A DNA stretch of 16,081 bases from Bog-793 sp963803025 (GTDB lineage Bacteria > Actinomycetota > Acidimicrobiia > Acidimicrobiales > Bog-793), in NCBI GenBank assembly GCA_963803025.1, contig CAWDKZ010000026.1:1-16081 (forward strand), read 5' to 3'. The notes beneath the pieces are model-generated. The model was not told the DNA's origin and searched no databases. It saw only the letters and a list, made by a program, of their open reading frames with translations. Shown here in pieces: positions 1 through 7,676 of this stretch. Made by a program: the position numbers and the translations under genes. The first letter of the stretch is position 1; every line of letters starts with the position of its first letter.

Positions 1-1914
1 GGTCGCGACGGCGCACAGCCCGGACGCCAGTCCACCGCTGCCCGAGGGGTCGGTGACGATCGGAGAGCCGAGGCCGGAGGCGAGGTCGTAACCCGGGCCA
101 GCGTCGTAGCCGAGTCCCAGGTCGAACACGTCGTTGTTGCCGATCGTGATGTCGTTGAACGACGTCGAGTAGCTCGAAGCGGCGACCGCGTAGAGCTCGG
201 GGGCGACGAAGCCGAGGTCGTACCCACCCGCCGTCACGGGAAGCGTGCTGCAGGCGCCGCCCGACGACGCGATGTCCGCGACGATCGCGGCCCACGTCGG
301 CGCGGCGATCGACGTCCCGCCGATCGTCGACCACGGCGAGCCCGACAAGCTCGTCGGAAACTCGAAGCTGACGCTGTAGAAGGTGACACCCCGCTCCTCG
401 TCGGCGTCCGAGCTCACGTCCGGAACGAGGCGATCCACGGCGTTCCCGATGCCCGGAACACCGGACTCCGCCTGCCAGACCGGACTCGGCCAGGAGTCCG
501 ACACCCCGCCTCCGGTGCCGCCTCCCGACGCGCCGTCGTTCCAGACACGCTCGGCGGCACCGCCCAGCGGCGGCGTGTCGGACTGGAGCGAAGTCCCTCC
601 GACCGCGACGACGTACGGCTGGGAGGCCGGATCATCGAGGGAAAGGTAAGGCGACACGGGCTCCGTGGACGAGAACTGCGTCCCCGCGCAGTCGTCCGAT
701 CCCGTGTCGCCGGACGACGCGAACACCGTCTGCCCCTGCGCCGCGGCCTCCTCGAAGATGTCGTTCTCGATCTGCTGGGTGCCCGGCGCGGAGACCTGCA
801 ACGACGTCTCGCACGCGCCCCAGCTCGTCGACAGGATGTTCGCCTGGTCGGCACTCACCATCGCATTGAGGGCGTCAACCGGTCCGAACGACGTGTTCGG
901 TGCCTCGTAGACGTCGAGCTGCGCCTCCGGCGCGAGCGCGGCGAGCATCTCGAGGTCGAGGACGGCCTCGCCGGTCCCCGAACCCTGCAGGTCGAACCCG
1001 TCGACCGGGATCGTCCGGATCACGGTGGTGTGGTCAGGACCGAAGAAGCACTCGTCAAATGCGGAGATGTCGCTGCGGAGGAAGGGCTCGAGCTCGAGCA
1101 CCCCGATCGTCTGGCCCCCTCCAAGACCGCCAGCGGCATAGAGCCCGGTCAGTCCGTAGGCCTGCGCGATCTCGTCTTCGGTCCAGCCGTGGTTGACCAG
1201 AGCGTTCGCGGTCGCCGCCGCGCACGCCGTGGGCGCCGCCGGATCGTGCGGGTTCGCGCGGCGCCCGCTCGCGGCCGAGCTGGCAGCAGAGCGCTCGTTG
1301 CGGGCGCGCACCATCATCGAATGCGGCACGACGAGGTTGTCGAGGCCCAGTACTGCCGAGATCGCGTGCGCCATCCGCGCGGGCAAGCGCGGTGCCGTCG
1401 ACGGCGCCCAACCCTCCATGCCGCTCGCGAGCCGGTAGGCGACCAGGCGGGTGTGGAACGCGGCGTCGACCTCACCGACGGTTCCGGTCACCGGGACGAT
1501 GAGACCGTTCGCCGAGACGGTCCCGACACGCAGTCGTGATTCCCGCAGCGCCCGCTCCACCACTGCAGTGCTCGCCACGGTGGGACCGAAGTCCGCCGCG
1601 AACGTCCTCGGCGTGAGATAGCGGTGGTAGAGCGACGAGCCAGGCATCGAGACGGCTTGGGCGAAGGCGCTGAGCGCTGCGGAGTCGCGCGGCCGCAACG
1701 CGACGCCGAGCGAAATCACCCGCGACGAGGCAAGCGACCCTGAACGGCGGGCCCCAAATGGCCGGCTCGGCACGCCGCCCACGACGACGAGCGAATTCAT
1801 CGAAGGCCTCACCCGGTCCGGGGCACGTGACGCTCCCGAGGTCGGAGCGACGAGCACGGTCGCCGCGGCGACCAGGGTCAGGCAGCCGACCGCGCACGCC
1901 GATCGGCGCGCCAC
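1..1914 (-). CDS. Secreted sedolisin (peptidase S53) with pro-kumamolisin prodomain, 3' end outside window
   Basis: The minus-strand frame is open from about 2004 to the window edge, giving some 638 codons from the chosen start. Starting at GTG 1914 the product begins VARRSACAVGCLTLVAAATV, a basic tip plus hydrophobic stretch that reads as a Sec signal peptide. ATG 2004 is an alternative 30 codons upstream; neither has a convincing ribosome site. Residues about 45-190 resemble the pro-kumamolisin activation domain (LYHRYLTPRTFAADFGPT). The catalytic domain shows the sedolisin set: Glu316 and Asp320 in GTGEAVLDLEM, the oxyanion Asp403 in SSGDTGSDDC, and the nucleophile Ser535 in GGTSIAAP. FNDITIG (Asp588) and GYDLASGLGSP match the calcium-binding end. 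The family comprises acid-active endopeptidases matured by removal of the prodomain, so an exported, self-processed protease is expected. The last residues lie beyond position 1. The family call is very secure; the start is not. Confidence 0.93.
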   Translation of the reverse strand, partial: MARRSACAVGCLTLVAAATVLVAPTSGASRAPDRVRPSMNSLVVVGGVPSRPFGARRSGSLASSRVISLGVALRPRDSAALSAFAQAVSMPGSSLYHRYLTPRTFAADFGPTVASTAVVERALRESRLRVGTVSANGLIVPVTGTVGEVDAAFHTRLVAYRLASGMEGWAPSTAPRLPARMAHAISAVLGLDNLVVPHSMMVRARNERSAASSAASGRRANPHDPAAPTACAAATANALVNHGWTEDEIAQAYGLTGLYAAGGLGGGQTIGVLELEPFLRSDISAFDECFFGPDHTTVIRTIPVDGFDLQGSGTGEAVLDLEMLAALAPEAQLDVYEAPNTSFGPVDALNAMVSADQANILSTSWGACETSLQVSAPGTQQIENDIFEEAAAQGQTVFASSGDTGSDDCAGTQFSSTEPVSPYLSLDDPASQPYVVAVGGTSLQSDTPPLGGAAERVWNDGASGGGTGGGVSDSWPSPVWQAESGVPGIGNAVDRLVPDVSSDADEERGVTFYSVSFEFPTSLSGSPWSTIGGTSIAAPTWAAIVADIASSGGACSTLPVTAGGYDLGFVAPELYAVAASSYSTSFNDITIGNNDVFDLGLGYDAGPGYDLASGLGSPIVTDPSGSGGLASGLCAVAT

Positions 1915-2155
1915 GCGGCCAGAGGGCGCGCCGCCGGATCCCGTCGTCGGACAATCCAAGACGTCAGACGTCCTAGCCGATCTCGACAACGGGTCTCCTC
2001 GCATCCCGGTCAGCCGTCACTTTCGACCTGCGGCTGCCGACGATACCCGCTCTTGCTGTGGATAAGCCCACGACTACCGGCCGCACGGACCCAACTTGGC
2101 TACCCTTGCACCCGTCCTCGTGGTCGAAGCGCTGGCCCGAGCGAGACACACTTCC

Positions 2156-2244
2156 GGAGAGGTGCGAGAGCGGCCGAATCGGACTCACTGCTAATGAGTT
2201 GACCTGGGAAACTGGGTCCGAGGGTTCAAATCCCTCCCTCTCCG
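2156..2244 (+). tRNA. tRNA-Ser (GCT anticodon)
   Basis: The acceptor stem GGAGAGG (2156-2162) pairs with CCTCTCC (2237-2243), with discriminator G at 2244. The anticodon stem ACTCA/TGAGT encloses the loop CTGCTAA, giving anticodon GCT. A long variable arm (GACC...GGTC) precedes the T arm GAGGG-TTCAAAT-CCCTC. The 89-nt length and large variable arm are those of a class II serine tRNA reading AGC/AGU. CCA is not encoded. No integrase or repeated 3' end is seen beside it. Confidence 0.95.
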
Positions 2245-2826
2245 CAGATGTGAAAGTGCTGTTCAGATGGGGTCTTCGCCGTCATGATGACCTCAGGATG
2301 TAGAGAGCTCACATCAGCACAGCGCATGCCGAGTCAATTGCGCGACGCGCGTTCGGTTGATGACCGACACCTTGCTCCACCGTCCTGCGCTGCGAGGCGC
2401 AGGGGTCGCCGAGTGCTCAGGGGGCTTAGCAAGGTGGAAAAGCGTTGCGAGGGAGTCCTTGGACTCGACTTGAGCAGACGTCGCCTCGACGCGTGCGTCG
2501 AATTCTGTATGGCCTCTCTAGAGTGTTCGATCGATCCCGCGTTGAGAAGCTGCCCACGATTGTTGAACTTCCCTAAGCTCGTTCAGCGAAATACCCGCTT
2601 CACGTCCGTGAAAACCGCTTCGGGTCTCCCCGAAACCTTCGGCCGCCACTGCGATCGCGTCGTTGTTCGGGCTCTCGCGCCCTCCACGCATCGCTCCACA
2701 AAGACCCCACCCCTAGGTCCCTCTCCGCACTTGCGAGCTCGCGAGGCACGGTTCGCCTCCATCGCGCGGCGTCGCACCTGCCTCTTCGCAACATGACGGT
2801 GGCGAGATCCGAGGTGCTCGCTCTCT
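2245..2826. other. Intergenic stretch with no recognisable gene
   Basis: About 580 bp between tRNA-Ser and the 3' end of the methyltransferase gene. Open frames exist on both strands (for example 2284-2796 plus), but their products show no family motif, no good ribosome site and odd composition. The only clear structure is a short hairpin, TTCGGG-tctc-CCCGAA at 2619-2634, with no T tract. It lies about 190 bp beyond the methyltransferase stop on that gene's strand, so a terminator role is possible but weak. Confidence 0.5.
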
Positions 2827-3531
2827 TCAGCCTTTCGTGCCTGCCACCCACCGTTGCGTCGGGCTCCAGCGGGCACGGTGCGGCCAAGAACGGACCGTCG
2901 CGGTCACCCCGCGCGCTCGCAGGCGCGCCACGACAGCGGAAGCCTTGACCCTCGAGCCACGCCAGGAACGGTGCAGGGTCCGCCGGCCCTGCGCGACGTG
3001 CACGAAGTATCCCGCGTAGCTGAGGGCGACAGCGACTGGGGCCGAGGAACGGATCTGGACGGCCAACTTCCCCCCGTCGCGCAGGACGCGGGCGCATTCG
3101 TCGAAGTAGCGCAACTGCGCGGCGCCGGTCGGGACGTGCTGGAAGGTGATGTAGGAGAACACGACGTCGACCTCGCCGTCGGCGATTCCACCCAAGGACC
3201 CGTTCCCGTCGACCAACTGGTAGGCGACGTTGGAGAACGTCGCGAGGTTGTCGCGGCACCGCTGCAGCATCTCCTCGCTCACATCGACGGCGATCACGCT
3301 CCCGAACAGTTCAGCCAGCCGACGCGTCATGCGACCGACGCCGCAGCCGATCTCCAGGACGACCGCACACGATCGGGGCTCGATCCCGCAGAACTCCAAG
3401 AAGCTGTCGGTCTCGGTGGCGCCTTGCGAAAAGAAGTCCTGCGATTCTCGGACGTGGCCCGTGGCCACGTACCACGCGGCGTTGCGCCTCGCCGCTTCAT
3501 CCCAGTAGGCGCGCGATTCGCTTGCTGCCAT
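2827..3531 (-). CDS. Class I SAM-dependent methyltransferase
   Basis: The 234-residue product starts MAASESRAYWDEAARRNAAW. The Rossmann motif I is VLEIGCGVGRMTRRL (about residues 58-72), the acidic end of strand 2 is IAVDVSEEML, and the motif around DVVFSYITFQHVP matches motif IV of class I methyltransferases. It should transfer a methyl group from S-adenosylmethionine to a small molecule or other substrate that cannot be read from sequence. The frame is open to ATG 3624, which would add 31 low-complexity residues and overlap the upstream membrane-protein gene by 32 bp. ATG 3531 is preferred because the family-like sequence begins there and it leaves a 61-bp gap; neither start has a strong ribosome site. 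The two genes share a strand and are probably co-transcribed. Fold certain, substrate unknown. Confidence 0.85.
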   Translation of the reverse strand: MAASESRAYWDEAARRNAAWYVATGHVRESQDFFSQGATETDSFLEFCGIEPRSCAVVLEIGCGVGRMTRRLAELFGSVIAVDVSEEMLQRCRDNLATFSNVAYQLVDGNGSLGGIADGEVDVVFSYITFQHVPTGAAQLRYFDECARVLRDGGKLAVQIRSSAPVAVALSYAGYFVHVAQGRRTLHRSWRGSRVKASAVVARLRARGVTATVRSWPHRARWSPTQRWVAGTKG

Positions 3532-3592
3532 CAACTGGCCCGCTGCGGTCTCGCCGTCGCATCCAGCACAAGGATCGGTCCGACCATCGCCG

Positions 3593-4798
3593 TCACCGCG
3601 AATCCTCGGTCGTTCCAGAGTCATCGTCGGGCGGCACGGGGGCGGCTCGCGGCGTCGGATGGTCGTCTTGGGGGCGTGCCGACTGGCCTGGGGCCGGCGG
3701 TTTCGGGGAAACGGCCGGCCAACCCGGCGGCCTCTCTGGACCCTTCTCCGAGGCGACAGCCTCGCGCGGGGTTCCGGACGGCCACCAAGGTCCGGTCGAC
3801 GGTTGTGAGGGCGGACTCGCCGGTGCCTGCCACGGCGACGCGCCGCCTACGGGACCGCTGCCCCACCAGACTCGGTCCGGCGGCGACCCTTCGCCGGCAC
3901 GATCGGGCTCCGAATCCGATTCTCGGTCGAGCCCGACCGGTGAGAACCCCTCCTTCCGTAGTCGGAGATCGAGATAGGTCACCGCGACGAACGCCACGAC
4001 CACCGGGGCGAAGGCGAGCTCGACGAATACCGAGGCGAGCTGCTCGGCGACGACCTGACTCGTCGCAGAAGCGTGAAAGACGGCCCCCACGATCACGGTC
4101 ACGACGACCGTCCAGAGCAGCAGGAAGAGTTCCACCAACAGGTAACCGCCGAAGACAGACCACCATCGTCCCCGGACGAGATACGACGATCGAGCCAGTG
4201 CCATCCGGCCCGTGCGTCGTTCGAGAACGACGACGGGCATCGCGACGAGCCACGTGAACCAGAGATAGACGCCCGGGAGGATGAACAGCAGCAATCCGAG
4301 GCCAGAGAGCACGCCGACGGTGACGCCGACCGCCACGACCGGTCCGGCCCGGGTGACGGCGACACGGAGGGACTGACGCCAGTCCGCCACCCGGGCCGCG
4401 GCCAGGTTCGTCGCGGCGTGCACGCCGGCCGCTTGTGCGAGAAGGTTCCCCAAGACGAACACCGCGATACCGGCCACTTCAGCTGTGCGCGCCGAACCCG
4501 TCGAGTTCAGATTCGTCACGCTCTTCGCCCGCCAGTACGCAAGCGCGGCGCCTCCCACGACGAACGTCGGGACAAGAACGACGGCAGTCGCGCTGATCAG
4601 CACGCGGTAGTTCCCGAGGCCGAGCCTGATCGCGCTCGAGGCGAGCTCTCGCGCCGTTTTCGGCCGTGGAACGCCGTCGGCGGCGGCAGGACCGACCACG
4701 AAGTCGGACCGTACCAGGTCCAGCTCCCCGGGCCCCTCAGCGGGGACGAGGGCCCGGGTAGTATCGAGGATCCACGACGTGATGTGGTCGCGACGCAC
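3593..4798 (-). CDS. Multi-pass membrane protein with proline-rich C-terminal tail
   Basis: A 401-residue product read from GTG 4798. After about 65 soluble residues there are hydrophobic segments near residues 68-90, 108-126, 152-190, 213-240 and 258-278, suggesting five or six membrane spans. The arrangement, with a LFILPGVYLWFTWLVAMPVVVLE core, resembles the YciC / glycerophosphodiester phosphodiesterase membrane-domain type, whose function is poorly known. The last 120 residues are hydrophilic and rich in Pro, Ser, Gly and acidic residues, likely disordered and cytoplasmic. No ribosome site precedes the GTG, which is only 22 bp from the divergent tRNA-Arg, so a start further inside is possible. 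The methyltransferase gene follows on the same strand. No enzymatic motif was recognised. Confidence 0.75.
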   Translation of the reverse strand: MRRDHITSWILDTTRALVPAEGPGELDLVRSDFVVGPAAADGVPRPKTARELASSAIRLGLGNYRVLISATAVVLVPTFVVGGAALAYWRAKSVTNLNSTGSARTAEVAGIAVFVLGNLLAQAAGVHAATNLAAARVADWRQSLRVAVTRAGPVVAVGVTVGVLSGLGLLLFILPGVYLWFTWLVAMPVVVLERRTGRMALARSSYLVRGRWWSVFGGYLLVELFLLLWTVVVTVIVGAVFHASATSQVVAEQLASVFVELAFAPVVVAFVAVTYLDLRLRKEGFSPVGLDRESDSEPDRAGEGSPPDRVWWGSGPVGGASPWQAPASPPSQPSTGPWWPSGTPREAVASEKGPERPPGWPAVSPKPPAPGQSARPQDDHPTPRAAPVPPDDDSGTTEDSR

Positions 4799-4820
4799 GA
4801 AGGCGCCCGCAGGACGATCT

Positions 4821-4894
4821 GCGCTCGTAGCCCAATTGGATAGAGCATCTGACTACGGATCAGAAGGTTGGGGGTTCGAGTCCCTCCGAGCGCG
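4821..4894 (+). tRNA. tRNA-Arg (ACG anticodon), probable attachment site
   Basis: The acceptor stem GCGCTCG (4821-4827) pairs with CGAGCGC (4887-4893), with discriminator G 4894. The anticodon stem TCTGA/TCAGA holds loop CTACGGA, anticodon ACG, which after A34-to-inosine editing reads CGN arginine codons. The T arm is GGGGG-TTCGAGT-CCCTC. CCA is not encoded. The D stem reads GCCC/GAGC and so has one C-A mismatch where GCTC is usual. An integrase gene starts 134 bp downstream on the same strand, so the 3' half of this tRNA is the likely integration site. Confidence 0.93.
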
Positions 4895-5028
4895 CTGAGT
4901 AATCCCTGGTAGAAGGTCAGCTCTTGACTCGCCGACCTGGAATCGCGGTTGGTGTTGCTACTGGATGCTACTGCTGGCCCAGTACCTGCTTCTGAAGGTC
5001 AGTAGCAGCGACGTCTCCGGGAGGCGTC
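4895..5028. promoter_or_regulatory. tRNA-integrase spacer with repeated motifs, possible attachment/arm-binding region
   Basis: TGCTACTG occurs twice in direct orientation 10 bp apart (4956-4963 and 4966-4973) and once inverted as CAGTAGCA (5000-5007). GAAGGTCAG occurs at 4912-4920 and again at 4994-5002. Tyrosine integrases of this class have an N-terminal arm-binding domain that recognises short repeats near the crossover site. These repeats between the tRNA and the integrase are candidates for such sites or for integrase autoregulation. The role is inferred; the repeats are seen directly. Confidence 0.45.
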
Positions 5029-6215
5029 ATGCGTGGTCACCTGCGCAAGCGTGGAAACGCCTGGGAATTGCGGGCATACGCCGGCATCGACCCACTTACC
5101 AACCGGCAGAAGTACCTGACGCGCACATTCCGGGGCGGCAAGCGTGAGGCCGAAGAGGCGCTCTCCCGCTTCGTGACGGAGGTGTCCGGCGGCGGTCAGG
5201 CCGCGCAGGACACGACGGTCGGGGACCTCATCCGGGAGTGGCTGGCATTGGCGAGCCGTGACCTGTCGCCGACGACGACCCGTGGCTACGAATGGATCGT
5301 CAAGACCTACGTCACGCGGACGCTCGACAGGGTGCCGCTGGCGCGGCTGCGCACGGCCCAACTGGACCGCTTCTACGTCCAGCTTCGCAACATGGGCGGC
5401 CAGGACGGCAAGCCACTCTCGGCAGCGACCGTCCGACAGGTCCACGCCATTGTCCGACGAGCGCTCGGTCAAGGGGTCCGGTGGGGCTGGATCGCCACCA
5501 ACCCGGCGGCGCTGGCGTCGCCACCTCGGCTGCGGGCCTCACAGTTGGCGCCGCCTCAATCGGCGGACGTCGTCCACCTGATCGAGGTGGCCACCGAGAA
5601 CGACCCGGACTTCGGCTGCTTCCTCCACCTCGCGGCCACGACCGGTGCCCGTCGTGGCGAACTCTGCGGCCTGCGGTGGCAGGACGTCGACCTCACGACT
5701 GCCACGATGACCATCAGCCGTAACGTGGTCGAGGGGGCGAAGAGCGTGCTGGTCGAGAAGGACACCAAGACGCACGCGTCTCGCCGAATCGCCCTCGATC
5801 CAGACACCGTGGCGACACTGCGTGCACAACAGCGGAGGATGGCTACCCGCGCTTTGGCGTGTGGAGTGGGACTAGACAAAGAGGCACACATCTTTCTCGC
5901 GATCCCGACGGTCTACGGCCGTGGGCTCCGAATGACGTCACCAAGGCCTTCATCCGCGTCAGAAATCGGGCGGGTCTGAAAACGGTGCGCCTTCACGACC
6001 TTCGCCACTTTGCTGCAACACGTCTGCTGGCAGCCGGAGTTCCAGTGCGGAACGTAAGCGGGCGACTTGGTCATGCCAACGCGGCAACGACGCTCGGTGT
6101 TTACGCGCATTTCGTCGAGGAGTCCGATCGAGACGCTGCGGAGACTCTGGGAGCGTTGCTAAAGACGGGACGGCAAGCCAAGCGTCTGGCACGGTCGGAC
6201 TCCGACGGAGCCTGA
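5029..6215 (+). pseudogene. Tyrosine-recombinase integrase, split by a -1 frameshift
   Basis: ATG 5029 follows GGGAGG at 5019-5024. The first frame (to a stop at 5979) carries an arm-binding-like N terminus (MRGHLRKRGNAWELRAYAG), a core-binding SAM-like domain (TVGDLIREWLALASRDLSPT) and the first catalytic Arg in ATTGARRGELCGLRWQDVDL. A likely catalytic Lys lies in VEKDTKTHASRRI. At 5893-5897 the frame breaks. The matching continuation, SRDPDGLRPWAPNDVTKAF then HDLRHFAATRLLAAGVPVRN and RLGHANAATTLGVYAHF (His, Arg, His and the Tyr nucleophile), is in the -1 frame and ends at 6215. Adding one T to the TTT run would restore about 395 residues, normal for phage and island integrases. So the gene is either inactivated, mis-sequenced, or read by frameshifting. 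Its place after tRNA-Arg marks an integrated element. Confidence 0.9.
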
Positions 6216-6318
6216 TCCACCAGCCCGGACACCCTGACCGGGGTACCGGGGGAGGCTCAAGAACGCGATCGGTTGCGCCCGATGCACCGCATTGACTTGC
6301 GGTTTACCCGGCGTGCGG
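6216..6318. other. Non-coding stretch between integrase and repeat array
   Basis: No supported gene lies between the integrase stop and the HEPN gene end (6216-6516). This first part holds only short GC-rich self-complementary text (for example ACCGGGGTACCGGGGG near 6238-6253). The notable content of the gap is the repeat array listed next. Confidence 0.4.
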
Positions 6319-6386
6319 ATTCCGAGCCATTCCGTACACCCATTCCGATCGAATCCGTACACCGATTCCGACGTTTTCGTACACCC
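6319..6386. repeat. Three-unit 23-bp direct repeat (iteron-like or transposon-end-like)
   Basis: ATTCCGA starts at 6319, 6342 and 6365, an exact 23-bp period. CGTACACC starts at 6333, 6356 and 6378. The conserved block across unit borders is CCGTACACCSATTCCGA (17 bp), separated by 6-bp variable spacers (gccatt, tcgaat, cgtttt); the last unit is one base shorter. The array lies downstream of the integrase between two non-coding stretches. Such spaced repeats occur as replication iterons, regulator or partition sites, and as the multiple terminal repeats of IS21-like transposons; no replication or transposase gene is in the window to choose between them. Confidence 0.7.
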
Positions 6387-6516
6387 GGTGAGGAACCCGC
6401 ACTCGAGCGAAACGCACGCCATCGACCTTCCCCCCGAGCGAATCGCCGTCAATCTTTCCGGCTCCAGCTCGAGATGGGTCGACACGTTGCCCCCACGCAC
6501 CTAAGTCAACGCCGCA

Positions 6517-6993
6517 TCAAACGAAGCGGTCGATGCGCCCTGAATCGAGGAGTTTTCGGCACGCCCCGACGATCGCGTCCGACTCCGCGACGGCAGCATC
6601 AAGTTCGCTCTCGGTTGTCGTCGGAGAGGTCGGTCCCGGGTACTCCTTGTCCGCTCGCCCACGACGCAGACGCCAGAAGTTCTTGAACGACTCGAAACTG
6701 CTCGGGCCGTTAAATTGCTCGATCACGGCGTCTTGAACCGCGATGTGTCCCCCCTTCACCGTTGCACGGATCCCTTGGACCGCGAGCAACGCAGAGCACG
6801 CCTTCCTCGCGGCGTCGTAGGCAAGTTGATACGCACCGTTCCGATCGACACCCTTGATCGTCCGGGCGGACACGAGGTGTGCGTCCGCCTCCTGCGTCAG
6901 TCGATCGGCGAGCTTGGGCGAGGGTTCGACGAGCTGGAGCTCGCCGTCAGCGACGAGTTGCTGGATCCGGTCCTTCCCCTTCGCCCAAGTCAA
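6517..6993 (-). CDS. HEPN-domain protein, toxin candidate of MNT/HEPN pair
   Basis: A 158-residue product from TTG 6993, whose start overlaps the stop of the upstream nucleotidyltransferase gene (TTGA) and has GAGGAG eight bases ahead. The helical core NGAYQLAYDAARKACSALLAVQGIR followed by Arg76-X6-His83 (RATVKGGH) fits the HEPN RX4-6H ribonuclease motif. RLRRGRADKEY near residue 108 fits the last helix. HEPN proteins of this kind are usually small RNases. In MNT/HEPN modules the nucleotidyltransferase neutralises the HEPN toxin, in characterised cases by adding AMP to it. Gene order here is MNT then HEPN, translationally coupled. The domain call is good; toxicity is inferred from the pairing. 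Confidence 0.8.
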   Translation of the reverse strand: MTWAKGKDRIQQLVADGELQLVEPSPKLADRLTQEADAHLVSARTIKGVDRNGAYQLAYDAARKACSALLAVQGIRATVKGGHIAVQDAVIEQFNGPSSFESFKNFWRLRRGRADKEYPGPTSPTTTESELDAAVAESDAIVGACRKLLDSGRIDRFV

Positions 6994-7577
6994 CGCTCAG
7001 GCTCCTCGCCCAGCGACACGAGCGCGCGTGAGCGGATCTCCTTCAGGAAGGGGTCGTCCGAGCGCCGCCACTCCTCCTCGGAACGGATGGTCGGGTTCAC
7101 GGGAATCCCGACACGCTTTTCCGCCCGTTCCGCCGCCTCGTACACCTCGTTACGCGTCGACGTTCCCACGACGAGCACGTCCAAGTCGTTCGGTGCGGGA
7201 CCCTCCTCGCCCATGTACCGGGCAGCGAAGGAGCCGAACAGGTACAGGTGAGAAACGCCGGGAATGGCTTCGAACTCCTGGCGGACAACCTCGGGTGCGC
7301 CGTAGGTGGCGAGCACGATCTCGCTGTAGGGACGATAGAGGGGGTTCGCCGTGTCCGCGCGGACGAGGCGCGTCTTGCCGACTCGTCGACTCGTGACGAT
7401 TCGTGCCCCCTCCGCTCGGTTGATCTCGCGCGTCGCGGTGGGTCCCGACGTGCCGACCCAGTCGGCGAGCCTCGTGATCGAGTACTCCTTTTCCGGGTCG
7501 GCGAAAAGAGCGGCAAGGAGCTTGCCCTGCACCTCCGAGCGGAACAGGGGAGCGAGGAGAGGAATCGACACTTTCAT
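6990..7577 (-). CDS. Winged-helix plus MNT nucleotidyltransferase, antitoxin candidate
   Basis: A 195-residue protein from ATG 7577. Residues about 10-75 form a winged helix (GKLLAALFADPEKEYSITRLADWVGTSG in sense, with TATREINRAE as the likely recognition helix and RRVGKTRLVRA as the wing). Residues 105-195 carry the minimal nucleotidyltransferase signature: GSF at 115-117, then Asp131 and Asp133 in NDLDVLVVG. The family transfers nucleotides using two metal-binding Asp residues. Here it is coupled to the HEPN gene, so it probably modifies and neutralises that protein while the winged helix binds its own promoter. A long inverted repeat overlaps its start codon. Only AGGT lies near the ATG, so the start is supported mainly by the domain. 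Confidence 0.85.
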   Translation of the reverse strand: MKVSIPLLAPLFRSEVQGKLLAALFADPEKEYSITRLADWVGTSGPTATREINRAEGARIVTSRRVGKTRLVRADTANPLYRPYSEIVLATYGAPEVVRQEFEAIPGVSHLYLFGSFAARYMGEEGPAPNDLDVLVVGTSTRNEVYEAAERAEKRVGIPVNPTIRSEEEWRRSDDPFLKEIRSRALVSLGEEPER

Positions 7578-7610
7578 TACCTGAATGATAACCCACGGAT
7601 AATGAAAGTG
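7569..7610. promoter_or_regulatory. Inverted-repeat operator over the MNT/HEPN start codon
   Basis: CACTTTCATTA (7569-7579) and TAATGAAAGTG (7600-7610) form a perfect 11-bp inverted repeat with a 20-bp spacer, arm centres 31 bp apart (about three helical turns). The left arm contains the ATG-AAA-GTG start of the MNT gene. Another AATGA at 7584-7588 makes a smaller TCATT-N5-AATGA dyad with the left arm. Binding by the winged-helix MNT protein would block transcription or initiation. The repeat is seen; the binding protein is inferred. Confidence 0.65.
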
Positions 7611-7676
7611 AGGTCATCCCCCGGGGTCGGACACGCCGCGCGTCCGAAGCCAGGGAACTCGGGGTCTGCGCGACTG

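Noticed and set aside
2284..2796. 170-codon plus-strand open frame after tRNA-Ser
   Set aside because: No family motif, no ribosome site, composition unlike its neighbours; the opposite strand is equally open.
2854..4257. 467-codon plus-strand open frame
   Set aside because: Antisense to the methyltransferase and membrane-protein genes, which have clear motifs and membrane spans; its product is an Arg/Pro-rich mixture typical of a shadow frame.
6319..6386. CRISPR array
   Set aside because: Conserved blocks of 17 bp with 6-bp spacers are far too short, and there are no cas genes.
6159..6500. 113-codon minus-strand frame over the 23-bp repeats
   Set aside because: Overlaps the end of the integrase and its text simply translates the DNA repeats; no ribosome site or motif.
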